NCBI GenBank assembly: GCA_052390415.1
Contig: JBQTGY010000006.1
Coordinates: forward strand, 4,254-68,253
DNA length: 64,000 bases
From: JANNWF01 sp052390415
GTDB lineage: Bacteria > Pseudomonadota > Gammaproteobacteria > Xanthomonadales > Xanthomonadaceae
Reading direction: 5' to 3'
The notes under the pieces were generated by a model. The model was not told the DNA's origin and did no database searches. It saw only the letters and a program-made list of their open reading frames with translations. Below are positions 45,144 through 54,114 of this stretch, in pieces. The position numbers and the translations under genes are program-made. The first letter of the stretch is position 1. Every line of letters starts with the position of its first letter.

Positions 45144-46157
45144 ATGGCTAAGGTGTTGGTCACGGGCGGCGGCGGGTTCCTTGGCTTCGCGCTGTGTCGC
45201 GGCTTGCTCGAGGGCGGCCATGAGGTCAGCAGTTACAGCCGCGCCAGGCATGCGCCGCTGCATGCGTTGGGAGTTTCGCAGTTGCAGGGCGATCTGGCTG
45301 ATTTCGGCAGCGTGATCGACGCCTGCGAGGGCATGGACGCAGTGTTTCACGTCGGTGCCAAGGCCGGCGCCTCCGGCAGTTTTCGCGACTATTTTGATGC
45401 CAATGTGCGCGGCACACGTAATGTGATCGCCGGTTGTCGAATGCACGACGTGCCGATCCTGATCCACACCTCCAGCCCCAGCGTCGCCCACAACGGTCAT
45501 GTCGAAGTGCAGGGCGGCAATGAAATGAGCGCGCCTGTTGCAAGCCGATTCAAGGCCTACTATCCGGCGACCAAGGCCGTCGCAGAGCGCATTGTGCTGG
45601 AGGAGAATGGCGACGGCCTGCGCACCATCGCATTGCGACCGCGCCTGATCTGGGGGCCGGGTGACAATCATCTGCTGCCGCGGCTGGTTCAACGCGCGCA
45701 GTCAGGCCGGCTACGCTTCGTTGGCGATGGCAGCAATCGAATCGATACCACCTATATTGACAATGCCGTCGATGCTCATCTGAAGGCCTACGCGGCCCTC
45801 ACCGGCAAACTTGCCGGGCGCTGCACGGGCAAGGCCTACTTCATTTCCAATGGTGAACCCAAAGCGGTCGCAGACATCATCAATGCACTGCTGTCTGCAG
45901 CGGGCGTGCCTGCGATCCAGAAGCAAATCCCGTTTGCGGCCGCCTACGCCATCGGCGGCGTGCTTGAACGGATTTACGATGTGTTCAATCTGCGTGCTGA
46001 GCCGCCGATGACACGCTTCATTGCCGAACAGTTGGCCACACCGCACTGGTATGACATCGGCGCCGCGCGCCGCGATTTTGGCTATGTGCCCAGCGTGAGT
46101 ATCGCAACCGGATTGGAGCGCCTGGCCACGTGGTGGCGCGACCCCCGCCGCGCATGA
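45144..46157 (+). CDS. oleD: OleD, NADP-dependent beta-keto-acid reductase of olefin biosynthesis
   Basis: The 337-aa short-chain dehydrogenase/epimerase-type enzyme has the Rossmann motif TGGGGFLG (residues 7-14) and catalytic Y140-x3-K144. The fit to Xanthomonas OleD (beginning K-ILVTGGGGFLG) is close. OleD reduces the 2-alkyl-3-keto acid made by OleA, giving the beta-hydroxy acid used by OleC. Its start lies 216 bp after oleC, separated by hairpins, so it may have its own promoter. Confidence 0.9.
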   Translation: MAKVLVTGGGGFLGFALCRGLLEGGHEVSSYSRARHAPLHALGVSQLQGDLADFGSVIDACEGMDAVFHVGAKAGASGSFRDYFDANVRGTRNVIAGCRMHDVPILIHTSSPSVAHNGHVEVQGGNEMSAPVASRFKAYYPATKAVAERIVLEENGDGLRTIALRPRLIWGPGDNHLLPRLVQRAQSGRLRFVGDGSNRIDTTYIDNAVDAHLKAYAALTGKLAGRCTGKAYFISNGEPKAVADIINALLSAAGVPAIQKQIPFAAAYAIGGVLERIYDVFNLRAEPPMTRFIAEQLATPHWYDIGAARRDFGYVPSVSIATGLERLATWWRDPRRA

Positions 46158-46170
46158 ATCGCGAATCAAT

Positions 46171-46260
46171 GGGGTGCGCCTTGCACGCACCGCATACTCG
46201 TCGTTGGGGTGCGCAGTCGGTCGATGGCTCGCATGGTGGTTGCTGCGTGCAGACGCACCT
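46171..46260. repeat. diverged copy of palindromic repeat family B
   Basis: GGGGTGCGCCTTGCACGCAC near 46171 and TGCTGCGTGCAGACGCACCT near 46241 resemble the family B repeat at 21976-22039 with point changes and an unrelated centre. It lies between two convergent genes. Confidence 0.5.
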
Positions 46261-46279
46261 TTGTGCCCCGGCGTCGCGC

Positions 46280-46729
46280 TCACTTTCCGCTGGTGTAGCC
46301 CGCGTGCTCTAGCTGCCGCCAGTTGTCATTGGCGACGCGGATGTAGCCTGGCTGATCCTTGTTCCAGGTCGTCTGCACTGGCTTGTTGTAGTTGAGGTAC
46401 AGCTTGCCGTCGACGATGGCGAATGCCTCCGGCTGGGTCGAGACCTTGTAGCCCTGCGACGTACCGTAGGCACAGTAGCCACCATACTGGGGTGCGAAGC
46501 GTTCGGGCGTCGCTGCAAAGGCGTCTCGGTTGGCCGCGCTGGCGAAACGCCAGCTGGCACCGCTCCAGGTGTGCACAAAGGCGGCCGAGCCCAGCACCGG
46601 CTTGCCTTCGTGGTGGTAGGCGACCGGATCGTAGCCACGAATGGCACCTTCGTCGGTGCTGAATACGCGGTCGTCGGCGACCGCCAAACCGGAAAATGCA
46701 AACAGCAAGAGCATTGAAATACGCAGCAT
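46280..46729 (-). CDS. periplasmic YHS-domain protein
   Basis: The ATG at 46729 gives 149 aa with a signal peptide (MLRISMLLLFAFSGLAVA). The YHS domain shows GYDPVAYHHEGKPVLGSA, HTWSGASWRFASAANRDAF and YGGYCAYG, as in secreted YHS proteins. Such domains bind metal ions (often Cu or Fe). No neighbouring metal gene is present. The frame is open to 46801, but the signal peptide fixes the start at 46729. Confidence 0.85.
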   Translation of the reverse strand: MLRISMLLLFAFSGLAVADDRVFSTDEGAIRGYDPVAYHHEGKPVLGSAAFVHTWSGASWRFASAANRDAFAATPERFAPQYGGYCAYGTSQGYKVSTQPEAFAIVDGKLYLNYNKPVQTTWNKDQPGYIRVANDNWRQLEHAGYTSGK

Positions 46730-47084
46730 GTTGGTGAGCGCCTTTGTTTGAGGTGTCTGTATAGAGGCGACCGGCAGTCGAAACGATTCGCCCCTCATCA
46801 TCGAGTTTCAAATCGATCCACGCGGCATCGATCTGCTCTGCATCGACTGAGTCTGTATCGCGGGATCAGAAGTCCGCAGCGAGGGCTTGCGCGTGAAAGT
46901 TCCGCGAGGAAATCACCGCGCCACGTTTTCGCTCTTCTCTTGGCGGACGGCAGCGCAGAACGAGCGATGTCGCTTTGGCCGAATCGCGCCTGGGGTTGGC
47001 GCCTTGGCGCCGGTTCGCCAACGCATTGCAACCACGCCGACCGCCGCAGCCCGCCCGCCCATCACCCATTTCTTGGAGTTTTCA
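46730..47084. other. 355-bp divergent intergenic region
   Basis: The space lies between the divergent YHS protein and outer-membrane protein genes and must hold both promoters. At 46998-47011 the palindrome GGCGCCTTGGCGCC stands out. A GGAG ribosome site lies just before 47085. No small gene is convincing. Confidence 0.55.
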
Positions 47085-47906
47085 ATGACCAGCCGCCCAC
47101 GTGCACCCTACCTGCTGTTCCTTGTGTTGGGTGGAGTCGCCAGTTCCCCCGCCCAGGCCGGTGCCTGGACCCAGCCGCAGGGCAATACCTACCAAAAGCT
47201 GGCCTACAACTACTTCAGCAGTGAGCGCACATTTGGCGCGCCTGGGGTTGGCTTCGAGCGCTTCACCGACAACAACGTAACCTACTACGGTGAGGTGGGC
47301 CTACGCCCAAACCTGACCCTGTTCGGCTCGCTGCCGTTCAAACAACTCAGCAGCAATGTGGATGGCGAGTCGTTCGACAGCAACGACTTGGGCGACGTCG
47401 ATCTCGGATTGCGCTACAACCTGGTCAACGCCGATTACCAGCTTTCCACGTCACTCCTGGTCAAGCTGCCATACCTGTACAACGAGGATGCCGAGGTGCC
47501 GCTCGGCAATGGCCAGGAAGACGTCGAGGGCCGCCTGCTGTACGGCAAGTCGCTCGGTTCGTACGGCTATGTCGGGTTCGAGCTCGGCTACCGCCTCCGG
47601 GTTGGCGCGCCGGCCGACGAAATCCGCTACCTCGTCGAGTACGGCATCGACGCATCCGAGAGCCTGTATCTGCGCGCCAAACTGGATGCCATCGAGGGGG
47701 TCGGCAACGCCAGTGAAAGTGCCTCCGCGCTGCCCGGCGGCAATCCGCTGCTCAGTCTGGAGTTTGATCTCGGCAAGCTGGAGACCACGCTCGGCTGGAG
47801 GCTCACCCCGCGAGTTGCCGCCGAGTTCACTGCCACCAGCAACCTGTATGGCAACAATACCTTGAAAGGCGTGAACTACATGTTCGCCGTCGTCTACAGC
47901 GACTGA
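47085..47906 (+). CDS. outer-membrane beta-barrel protein of unknown function
   Basis: The ATG at 47085 (after GGAG) gives 273 aa. The signal peptide ends near AQAGAWTQPQGNTY. The mature part is strand-rich with many aromatic residues at strand ends, and the sequence GEVGLRPNLTLFGSLPFK ... DVDLGLRYNLV resembles transporter-type or phenol-degradation (MetA-like) outer-membrane barrels. No enzyme motif is visible. It ends 13 bp before the glycosyltransferase start, so the three genes here are likely one operon. Confidence 0.78.
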   Translation: MTSRPRAPYLLFLVLGGVASSPAQAGAWTQPQGNTYQKLAYNYFSSERTFGAPGVGFERFTDNNVTYYGEVGLRPNLTLFGSLPFKQLSSNVDGESFDSNDLGDVDLGLRYNLVNADYQLSTSLLVKLPYLYNEDAEVPLGNGQEDVEGRLLYGKSLGSYGYVGFELGYRLRVGAPADEIRYLVEYGIDASESLYLRAKLDAIEGVGNASESASALPGGNPLLSLEFDLGKLETTLGWRLTPRVAAEFTATSNLYGNNTLKGVNYMFAVVYSD

Positions 47907-47919
47907 CGGTGCGGCCCGC

Positions 47920-49428
47920 GTGTCGATGTTCGAAGTGTTCGCGGCACTGGTTCTAGGCGGCCACTTTTTGCTGGTCGGTCTGCTTTGCGTATACGGGGTG
48001 CACCGCTTGCACTTGACCCTGCGGGCACTGCGTGCGGCCGCGTTACCGCAAGCGCCTGCGGCTCTCCTGCCGGCCGAGTTGCCGTTGATCACGGTGCAGT
48101 TGCCGGTGTACAACGAGCAGTTCGTGGTCGAGCGGCTGATCGATGCGGCGGCGGCGCTCGACTACCCGGCGGATCGCCTGCAAATTCAGCTGCTTGATGA
48201 TTCCACCGATGCCAGCGCCGCGCTGGCTGCCGCGCGCTGTGCCGAGCATCGCGCACGCGGTGTATGGATCGAGCACCGCCGACGGCGGCGGCGCGGCGGC
48301 TACAAGGCGGGTGCTCTGGCGGCCGCCCTGCCAGCAGCGCGCGGTGAGTTCATCGCCATCTTCGATGCCGACTTTGTGCCGCATCCGGGTTTTCTGCGCG
48401 AGGCGCTGGCCGCGTTTGCCGACCCCGCCATTGGCCTCGTGCAAAGCCGCTGGACCCATCTCAACCGCGGCTACAGCACGCTGACTGCGGTGCAGGCGAT
48501 CATGCTCGACGCCCACTTTGCAATCGATCAGCGTGCCCGCGCCGCCAACGGCTGCTTCTTCAATTTCAATGGCACGGCTGGCGTCTGGCGGCGACAGGCC
48601 ATTGACGACGCCGGCGGCTGGCAGGCCGACACGATCACGGAAGACCTCGACTTGAGTTACCGCGCGCAACTGGCCGGCTGGCGCTTCGCCTACCTCAATC
48701 ATGTTGAATGCTTGAGCGAACTGCCGGTGGCGATGAACGCGTTCAAGAGCCAGCAGCACCGCTGGGCGAAGGGTGCGATCCAGGTCATGCGCAAACTGCT
48801 GCCGCGAATCTGGCGCGCGCCCATCGGCTGGCGACTCAAGCTCGAGGCAAGCCTGCATCTGTCGAGCAACTTCGCGTATCTGTTCATGCTCATCGACAGT
48901 GCGGTATTCCTGCTGCCGAGCATCGTGTTGCGCCGCGAACTCGGCTGGTTGCCCACGCCAATGCTCGACCTCGGCCTGTTCGTGCTGGCCACCTTGAGTC
49001 ATCTGCTGTTTTTTCTTGTCGGCCAGCGCCTGCTGCACGGCCGAATCGGGCGCGGTTGGTTGCAGGTGCCGGCGCTGCTCGCCACCGCCGTTGGGCTGGC
49101 TTTGAACAACGGTCGCGCCGTGCTCGAAGGCTTTGCGGCGCGCGCCGGCAGCTTCGTCCGCACGCCAAAACTAGGCGCGCACGCGCTGCGCAATCAAGGT
49201 GTGGCGGCGCGACCCAGCGCCTATCGGCAGACGCTGACCGGGTTGGAGAGCTTGGAGCTGCTGCTGGCCGCGCTGTTCGCCGCTTATTCGGTATGGGCGT
49301 GCACTGCGGGGCTGCTGCTGGTGGCACCGTTTCTGCTGCTGTTCATGAGCGGCTTCCTGTATGCCGGCGGACAGAGCTTGCGCGAGCGCCGGCCCGCGCG
49401 CGCCGCCGCAGTCGTTGCGGCGACCTGA
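47920..49428 (+). CDS. family 2 processive-type membrane glycosyltransferase
   Basis: The 502-aa protein (GTG start at 47920; an ATG at 47926 is an alternative) has an N-terminal membrane segment, a GT-A domain with the metal-binding FDADF, the base TEDLD, and the acceptor motif QQHRW, and then several C-terminal membrane segments. This is the layout of BcsA/HasA-like processive or glucosylceramide-type synthases. The sugar and acceptor are unknown. It lies 12 bp before a polyprenol-mannose-type transferase; together they may build a surface glycan or glycolipid. Confidence 0.85.
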   Translation: MSMFEVFAALVLGGHFLLVGLLCVYGVHRLHLTLRALRAAALPQAPAALLPAELPLITVQLPVYNEQFVVERLIDAAAALDYPADRLQIQLLDDSTDASAALAAARCAEHRARGVWIEHRRRRRRGGYKAGALAAALPAARGEFIAIFDADFVPHPGFLREALAAFADPAIGLVQSRWTHLNRGYSTLTAVQAIMLDAHFAIDQRARAANGCFFNFNGTAGVWRRQAIDDAGGWQADTITEDLDLSYRAQLAGWRFAYLNHVECLSELPVAMNAFKSQQHRWAKGAIQVMRKLLPRIWRAPIGWRLKLEASLHLSSNFAYLFMLIDSAVFLLPSIVLRRELGWLPTPMLDLGLFVLATLSHLLFFLVGQRLLHGRIGRGWLQVPALLATAVGLALNNGRAVLEGFAARAGSFVRTPKLGAHALRNQGVAARPSAYRQTLTGLESLELLLAALFAAYSVWACTAGLLLVAPFLLLFMSGFLYAGGQSLRERRPARAAAVVAAT

Positions 49429-49440
49429 GGCGCTGCTGCA

Positions 49441-50724
49441 GTGCCGATCAAAATGCGCTGGTTCCAGGTTGCATTCGCCTGCGTGTGCGCGGGCTATGTT
49501 CTGCTGGCGTGGTCCGGCAGTTGGCTGGCTGCCGGTAGCAAAAACTCCAGCGGCAGTCTGTACCTTGCGCTGCACGTCGCGCTCAGCCTGTTGATGCTGA
49601 TTGCTTGGGTCATGACCCCCGGCGCAGCGGCCACCTACCGGCTGCGCTGGCTGTTGATCGCCGGCATTCTGGTGCGGCTCGCGTTGATCAATGTGCCGCC
49701 GTTTACCACCCACGACATAGATCGGTATTTGTGGGATGGTGCGGTGGCGGCAGCCGGTTTTGATCCGTATCGCTTGCCACCCGACGCGCCTGCGCTCAGC
49801 GCCTTGCGCTTGTCATGGCCAACGCCGGCCGAGCATTCGGCCTATCCCACTTTGTACCCACCGGCGGCGTTGGCGCTTTATGCATTGATTGCGAGCGCCG
49901 GGCCACAGTTCGCCCCGTGGTTGTGGAAACTCGCCGTCACCGCCGCCAGCATCGGCGCTCTGCTGTTCGGCGCGCGTCTGCTGGCAGGACTTGGGAAGAG
50001 CCGGCATTTGGCCTTGCTCGCGCTGTCACCGCTGCTGGTGCTTGAATCCGGAATAGGCGCACACCTGGATGTCTTCAGCACGCTGGCCCTGCTGCTGGCG
50101 CTGCTTGCATTTCAGCGCGGAGCACTGCGCAGCACCGGCGTCGCGCTCGGCGTTGGCGCTGCGCTCAAGCTGCTGCCGCTGCTCGCGCTTTTGCCGCTGA
50201 GCGTGATCGCCGGGCGCCGTGCCTTGCCCATGCTCGCCGCTGCCGCACTCAGTTTGGCGCTGATATATGCCGGCGCGCTGGCCGCCGGTTGGCATCCACT
50301 GGGCAGCCTGCCGGTGTTCTTCGAACGCTGGCGGGTCGGCGCGCCGCTGTTTGCCGGCCTCTCAGCCGTGCTCGCAGCTGTGCCGCGTAGTGCCGTGCTG
50401 GCGCTGCTCTTGGTCTGGATGCTGACCCGCGCCTCGCAGCTCGCGCGGGACGGCCATGTGGCCCGCTCTCTACAGTGGACGCTGGCTGCGCCACTCGTGG
50501 TCAGCCCGGTGCTTTTTCCGTGGTACTTGAGCGCACTCGTGCCTCTTGCCGCGCTGGCACCGTCGGCAAGTCTGCTGACTGCTCTTAGCCTCGTCCCGGC
50601 CAGTTACGAGGTGCTGGATGGCTTCAACGCGGGCTCTGGCTGGCATCCCGCCAACTGGCCACTGTGGCTGCTCGCCGCGGGCATGGCAGTGGCGGCCTGG
50701 ATCGACACGCGGCGCGCCGCTTGA
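49441..50724 (+). CDS. polyprenol-linked glycosyltransferase-like membrane protein (GT-C)
   Basis: The 427-aa protein (GTG start) has about ten membrane segments and the GT-C signature DIDRYLWDGAVAAAGFDPYR, matching mannosyltransferases that use a lipid-linked sugar. The catalytic Asp/Glu lies in the first periplasmic loop. It follows the GT2 gene after 12 bp and is likely to act in the same glycan pathway. The donor and acceptor cannot be named. Confidence 0.82.
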   Translation: MPIKMRWFQVAFACVCAGYVLLAWSGSWLAAGSKNSSGSLYLALHVALSLLMLIAWVMTPGAAATYRLRWLLIAGILVRLALINVPPFTTHDIDRYLWDGAVAAAGFDPYRLPPDAPALSALRLSWPTPAEHSAYPTLYPPAALALYALIASAGPQFAPWLWKLAVTAASIGALLFGARLLAGLGKSRHLALLALSPLLVLESGIGAHLDVFSTLALLLALLAFQRGALRSTGVALGVGAALKLLPLLALLPLSVIAGRRALPMLAAAALSLALIYAGALAAGWHPLGSLPVFFERWRVGAPLFAGLSAVLAAVPRSAVLALLLVWMLTRASQLARDGHVARSLQWTLAAPLVVSPVLFPWYLSALVPLAALAPSASLLTALSLVPASYEVLDGFNAGSGWHPANWPLWLLAAGMAVAAWIDTRRAA

Positions 50725-51029
50725 GCCCTCACGCGCAGCCCGAAGCGAGTGCGGTGCATCGCAACCATTCGAACGTATCCATGGCGTCTTTGCGCGCCTA
50801 GCGGCGTTGTTCGGCCGCTTTGCGACTACGCCATCGCTACGCCATCGCTACGCTCGGTCGTTCGCTTCGCGAGCCGCCTTCGCTAACGCTTGGTGTTCCT
50901 CCCTGCCGGGGCGTTCTCTGCGCGCTGACGAGTTCTCAGGACTCGTCAATGCGCCCTTGTTCACTGTCGCGCCTTGTCAGTCGCGCAAATCCACTCGCGG
51001 CAGCTGTCCTCAAATTTCGAAGTACCACA
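50725..51029. other. 305-bp intergenic region with a short direct repeat
   Basis: Convergent gap between the GT-C gene and the HESGH gene. It contains two adjacent copies of TACGCCATCGC (about 50827-50848). I find no convincing small gene or terminator. Confidence 0.5.
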
Positions 51030-51575
51030 CTAGCGGAATTTCGATGTGAATCGCTGAGGTTTCGGTCGTCCGTACGACCACGCCCACCACGCCAATGCGG
51101 CCATCCCGATCCAGCTCAGCAAATTGAGCAAGGTGGCCAACCGGGTATCCCATTGCAGCAGGCCCCAACGGCTCAAGATGTTGAACCAGTCGTGCTCGCC
51201 GCCGCCTACCAAGGGCAGCTTTTGCGCACGAGCATCACCGAGATAAAAGGCCACGTACTGGATGTTCTCCAAACCCCAGGCCACACCGACGGCCGCAGAC
51301 ATGGGCTGCTGCAAGCGCCAGAAATGCCACGTGACTGCCAGCGGAAATACAAACTGCATCAAGGTGCCGCCGTAAAGCGACATGCTGTTGCCGAGGATGG
51401 CGAACAGCAGATGGCCGGATTCGTGAATGGCAAGATTGAAATGATCCAGCACCGGCACAAAATCGGTGCACCACATGAGCATCGCCAGCACTGTCAGGCA
51501 CAGCAAGAATGCTTGCCGAGACAGGGCTGGTGGGGTCGGCGCGGGCAGTGGCGGCAGTGGTAGTGGTGTATTCAT
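51030..51575 (-). CDS. small membrane protein with a HESGH (M50-like) motif
   Basis: The ATG at 51575 gives 181 aa. After a Pro-rich N-terminus there are about four membrane segments. The first is followed by NLAIHESGHLLFAILGN, where H-E-x-G-H matches the zinc-binding core of site-2-protease-like M50 enzymes. The usual downstream N/D-PxD motif is not evident, so proteolytic activity is doubtful and it may be an uncharacterised membrane family. The frame is open to 51710, but the proline-rich ATG start fits best. It is divergent from ubiJ. Confidence 0.65.
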   Translation of the reverse strand: MNTPLPLPPLPAPTPPALSRQAFLLCLTVLAMLMWCTDFVPVLDHFNLAIHESGHLLFAILGNSMSLYGGTLMQFVFPLAVTWHFWRLQQPMSAAVGVAWGLENIQYVAFYLGDARAQKLPLVGGGEHDWFNILSRWGLLQWDTRLATLLNLLSWIGMAALAWWAWSYGRPKPQRFTSKFR

Positions 51576-51691
51576 GCTGAGCGATGTGATGTTGCTCCGC
51601 TGCTTGCGGCCAAATCCAGAACAGTATCGACCACCCTCACGCAACGCACACCCAATCCTGCCCTGCACACCCGCACCGCTACACTTAGCCC

Positions 51692-52321
51692 ATGACCAAC
51701 GAAACACCACCCATCTCTCATCCGCTGCTGGCGCCGCTGGGCCGCGCGCTGGAGATGGTCATCAACCGTGCCCTGGCGCTTGATCCGGAAACCAGCGAGC
51801 GCCTGGTGGCGCTGAATGGCCGTCGCATCGAATTGCATCTGCAAGCACCCAGGTTGGCGATGAGCGTGACCGTTGACGGCCAGCGTCTGCGCGTCGGGCC
51901 CGTGCGGTCGGATGGCGAGCCCGACTTGAGTCTGCGCGCGACGGCAGGTGCGCTGTTTGCAATGCTGCTGCCTGAAAACGCGAGAACGGTTCCGGTAGGC
52001 GCGTTGAAGATCAGCGGTGACGCAGAATTGGCGCAGCGGATGCAGCGCTTGCTTCGCGACTTCTCGCCGGATCTGGATGCGGCCTTGGCAGGTGTGTTTG
52101 GCGACATCATCGGCGTGCAGATCGCGCGCGCCCTGCGTACCGCATTTGCGTCGGCAAGCGCAGGCGCCAAGCGCTTCGCCCAGGACAGCGCTGACTATCT
52201 GACCGAGGAGCGCAAGGACGTCGTCTCCAAGGTCGAGCAAGCCATATTTTTCGATGAGGTCGACGACCTGCGCGATGGCGTGGATCGTTTGGCGGCGCGT
52301 GTCGAGCGGCTGACGCGATGA
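51692..52321 (+). CDS. ubiJ: UbiJ, SCP2-domain ubiquinone biosynthesis accessory protein
   Basis: The 209-aa protein has an SCP2-like lipid-binding domain (about residues 15-125, with RIELHLQAPRLAMSV and GALKISGDAELAQRMQRLLRD) and a C-terminal coiled coil. This is the UbiJ layout, and ubiB follows after 26 bp as in other Gammaproteobacteria. UbiJ organises the lipophilic ubiquinone precursors for the Ubi enzyme complex. ubiE, often adjacent, is absent here. Confidence 0.88.
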   Translation: MTNETPPISHPLLAPLGRALEMVINRALALDPETSERLVALNGRRIELHLQAPRLAMSVTVDGQRLRVGPVRSDGEPDLSLRATAGALFAMLLPENARTVPVGALKISGDAELAQRMQRLLRDFSPDLDAALAGVFGDIIGVQIARALRTAFASASAGAKRFAQDSADYLTEERKDVVSKVEQAIFFDEVDDLRDGVDRLAARVERLTR

Positions 52322-52347
52322 GCGCCTGATCGCATGAGTGCCCGGCA

Positions 52348-54045
52348 GTGATAGGCATGACCCAATTTCGCGGCGCCTTGCGCGCGACCCGCATCCTGCG
52401 CGTGCTGGTGAAGTATCGTCTCGACTCGCTGCTGGAAGGCACCGGCGTCGAACCCGTCGCGCGCTTGTTGCGGCCGTTCGTTCCGCAGGCCAGCAGCGAG
52501 ATCGCCGCGCACACACGCGGCGCGCGCTTGCGCATGGCGCTGCAGGAACTGGGGCCGATCTTCGTCAAGTTCGGTCAGATTCTTTCGACCCGACGTGACC
52601 TGCTGCCGGAAGATATCGCCGAACAACTGGCACTGTTGCAGGATCGCGTGGCGCCGTTCGACGGCGAGCGCGCGCGCAAGATCGTCGAAGCAGCGCTGGG
52701 CAAGCCGATCATCGAGCTGTACGCGCAGTTCGACGAGACTCCGTTGGCGTCCGCCTCCATCGCCCAAGTGCATCCCGCGCGCCTGCACGATATCGACGGC
52801 GTGCGCGGTCGCGAAGTGGTGGTGAAGGTGCTGCGGCCCGACATCGAAAAACAGATCACCGGCGACATCGCCTTGCTGCGTGGCCTGGCTGAAATTGCTG
52901 CGCGTCATCATCCGCAAGCGGCCAATATCCGCCCGCTGGATGTGATCAACGAGATCGAAGCGACCTTGCGCGGTGAGCTGGATCTGCAGCGCGAAGGTGC
53001 CAACGCCAGCGTGCTGCGACGCAATTGGCTGGACTCCGACGACCTGTATGTGCCGGAAGTGTTCTGGAGCCACAGCGCACAACGCGTACTGACCTTGGAG
53101 CGTGTGCGCGGCATTCCTTCCGACGACATCAAGGCGCTGGATGCGGCTGGCATCGACCGACCCAAACTTGCCGCCAAGGGCGTGCGGCTGTTCTACACGC
53201 AGGTATTCCGCGACAACTTTTTCCATGCCGATGCCCATGCGGGCAACATCTGGGTGGATGCGGATCCCGCCCGTCGCGACAACCCGCGTTTCATCGCGCT
53301 GGACTTCGGCATCATGGGCCAGCTGCCGGCGCGCGATCAGTACTACCTGGCGGAGAACTTCATCGCCATGTTCTCCAAGGATTATCGGCGCGTCGCCGAG
53401 TTGCATATCGAGGCGGGCTGGATGCCATCCACGGTGCGCATCGACGAACTGGAGGCAGCGACGCGAGCGATTTGTGAGCCCTACTTCACTCGTCCCCTGG
53501 CTGAAATCGCACTGGGTGAAGTGGTGGTCAAACTGTTCCGCACCGCGCAGACCTACCAGCTGACCTTGCAGCCGCAATTGATCCTGCTGCAAAAGACCCT
53601 GCTCAATATCGAAGGCGTCGGTCGTTTGCTGGATCCCAAGCTGGACATCTTTGCGGTCGCGCATCCGGTGCTGGAAAACATCCTGCGTGAGCGCTATAGC
53701 GTGGCCCAGCTGGCGCGCGAATTCCGCAAACGTCTGCCGGAGATCATCACCGCCGCGCCCGACATGCCACGTCTGTTTCGCGACTGGTTGCAACAGCAGA
53801 CCGATGGCCGTCATCGCATTGACATGGCATCGGCGGATCTGCGCACGTTGGCCGCGGTCTCCCGCGACAGCCAACGCAAAACCACCTACGCCATCCTCGG
53901 CACCGGCTTGATGATCGCCGCCGCCGTGTTGTTCGGCCTGGAAGCCGGCGGCCCACGCATCTTCAACGTCGCCGCCGCGGTGTGGATCGCGAGTCTGGGT
54001 GCGTTGGGCGCGTTCTATGCGGCCTGGCCGCGCAGTGCTGGGTAG
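52348..54045 (+). CDS. ubiB: UbiB, ABC1/AarF-family atypical kinase for ubiquinone synthesis
   Basis: The 565-aa protein (GTG start; an ATG at 52357 is an alternative) has the UbiB KxGQ motif (FVKFGQILSTRRDLLP), the Ala-rich loop (PLASASIAQVH), the catalytic HADAHAGN and the metal-binding DFG (LDFGIMGQL). Two C-terminal membrane helices anchor it, the second beginning near FNVAAAVWIASLG. UbiB is an ATPase required for coenzyme Q synthesis. It follows ubiJ on the same strand. Confidence 0.92.
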   Translation: MIGMTQFRGALRATRILRVLVKYRLDSLLEGTGVEPVARLLRPFVPQASSEIAAHTRGARLRMALQELGPIFVKFGQILSTRRDLLPEDIAEQLALLQDRVAPFDGERARKIVEAALGKPIIELYAQFDETPLASASIAQVHPARLHDIDGVRGREVVVKVLRPDIEKQITGDIALLRGLAEIAARHHPQAANIRPLDVINEIEATLRGELDLQREGANASVLRRNWLDSDDLYVPEVFWSHSAQRVLTLERVRGIPSDDIKALDAAGIDRPKLAAKGVRLFYTQVFRDNFFHADAHAGNIWVDADPARRDNPRFIALDFGIMGQLPARDQYYLAENFIAMFSKDYRRVAELHIEAGWMPSTVRIDELEAATRAICEPYFTRPLAEIALGEVVVKLFRTAQTYQLTLQPQLILLQKTLLNIEGVGRLLDPKLDIFAVAHPVLENILRERYSVAQLAREFRKRLPEIITAAPDMPRLFRDWLQQQTDGRHRIDMASADLRTLAAVSRDSQRKTTYAILGTGLMIAAAVLFGLEAGGPRIFNVAAAVWIASLGALGAFYAAWPRSAG

Positions 54046-54114
54046 TCCGCAACGACGACCCGCGCGGTCGACACTGGCTGCACCCGACGGTGTGGAATCG
54101 GACTGTCGTCCCAC

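Noticed and set aside
50725..51029. Small gene in the gap after the GT-C gene
   Set aside because: Open stretches have no start signal and biased, shadow-like composition; only a short direct repeat stands out.
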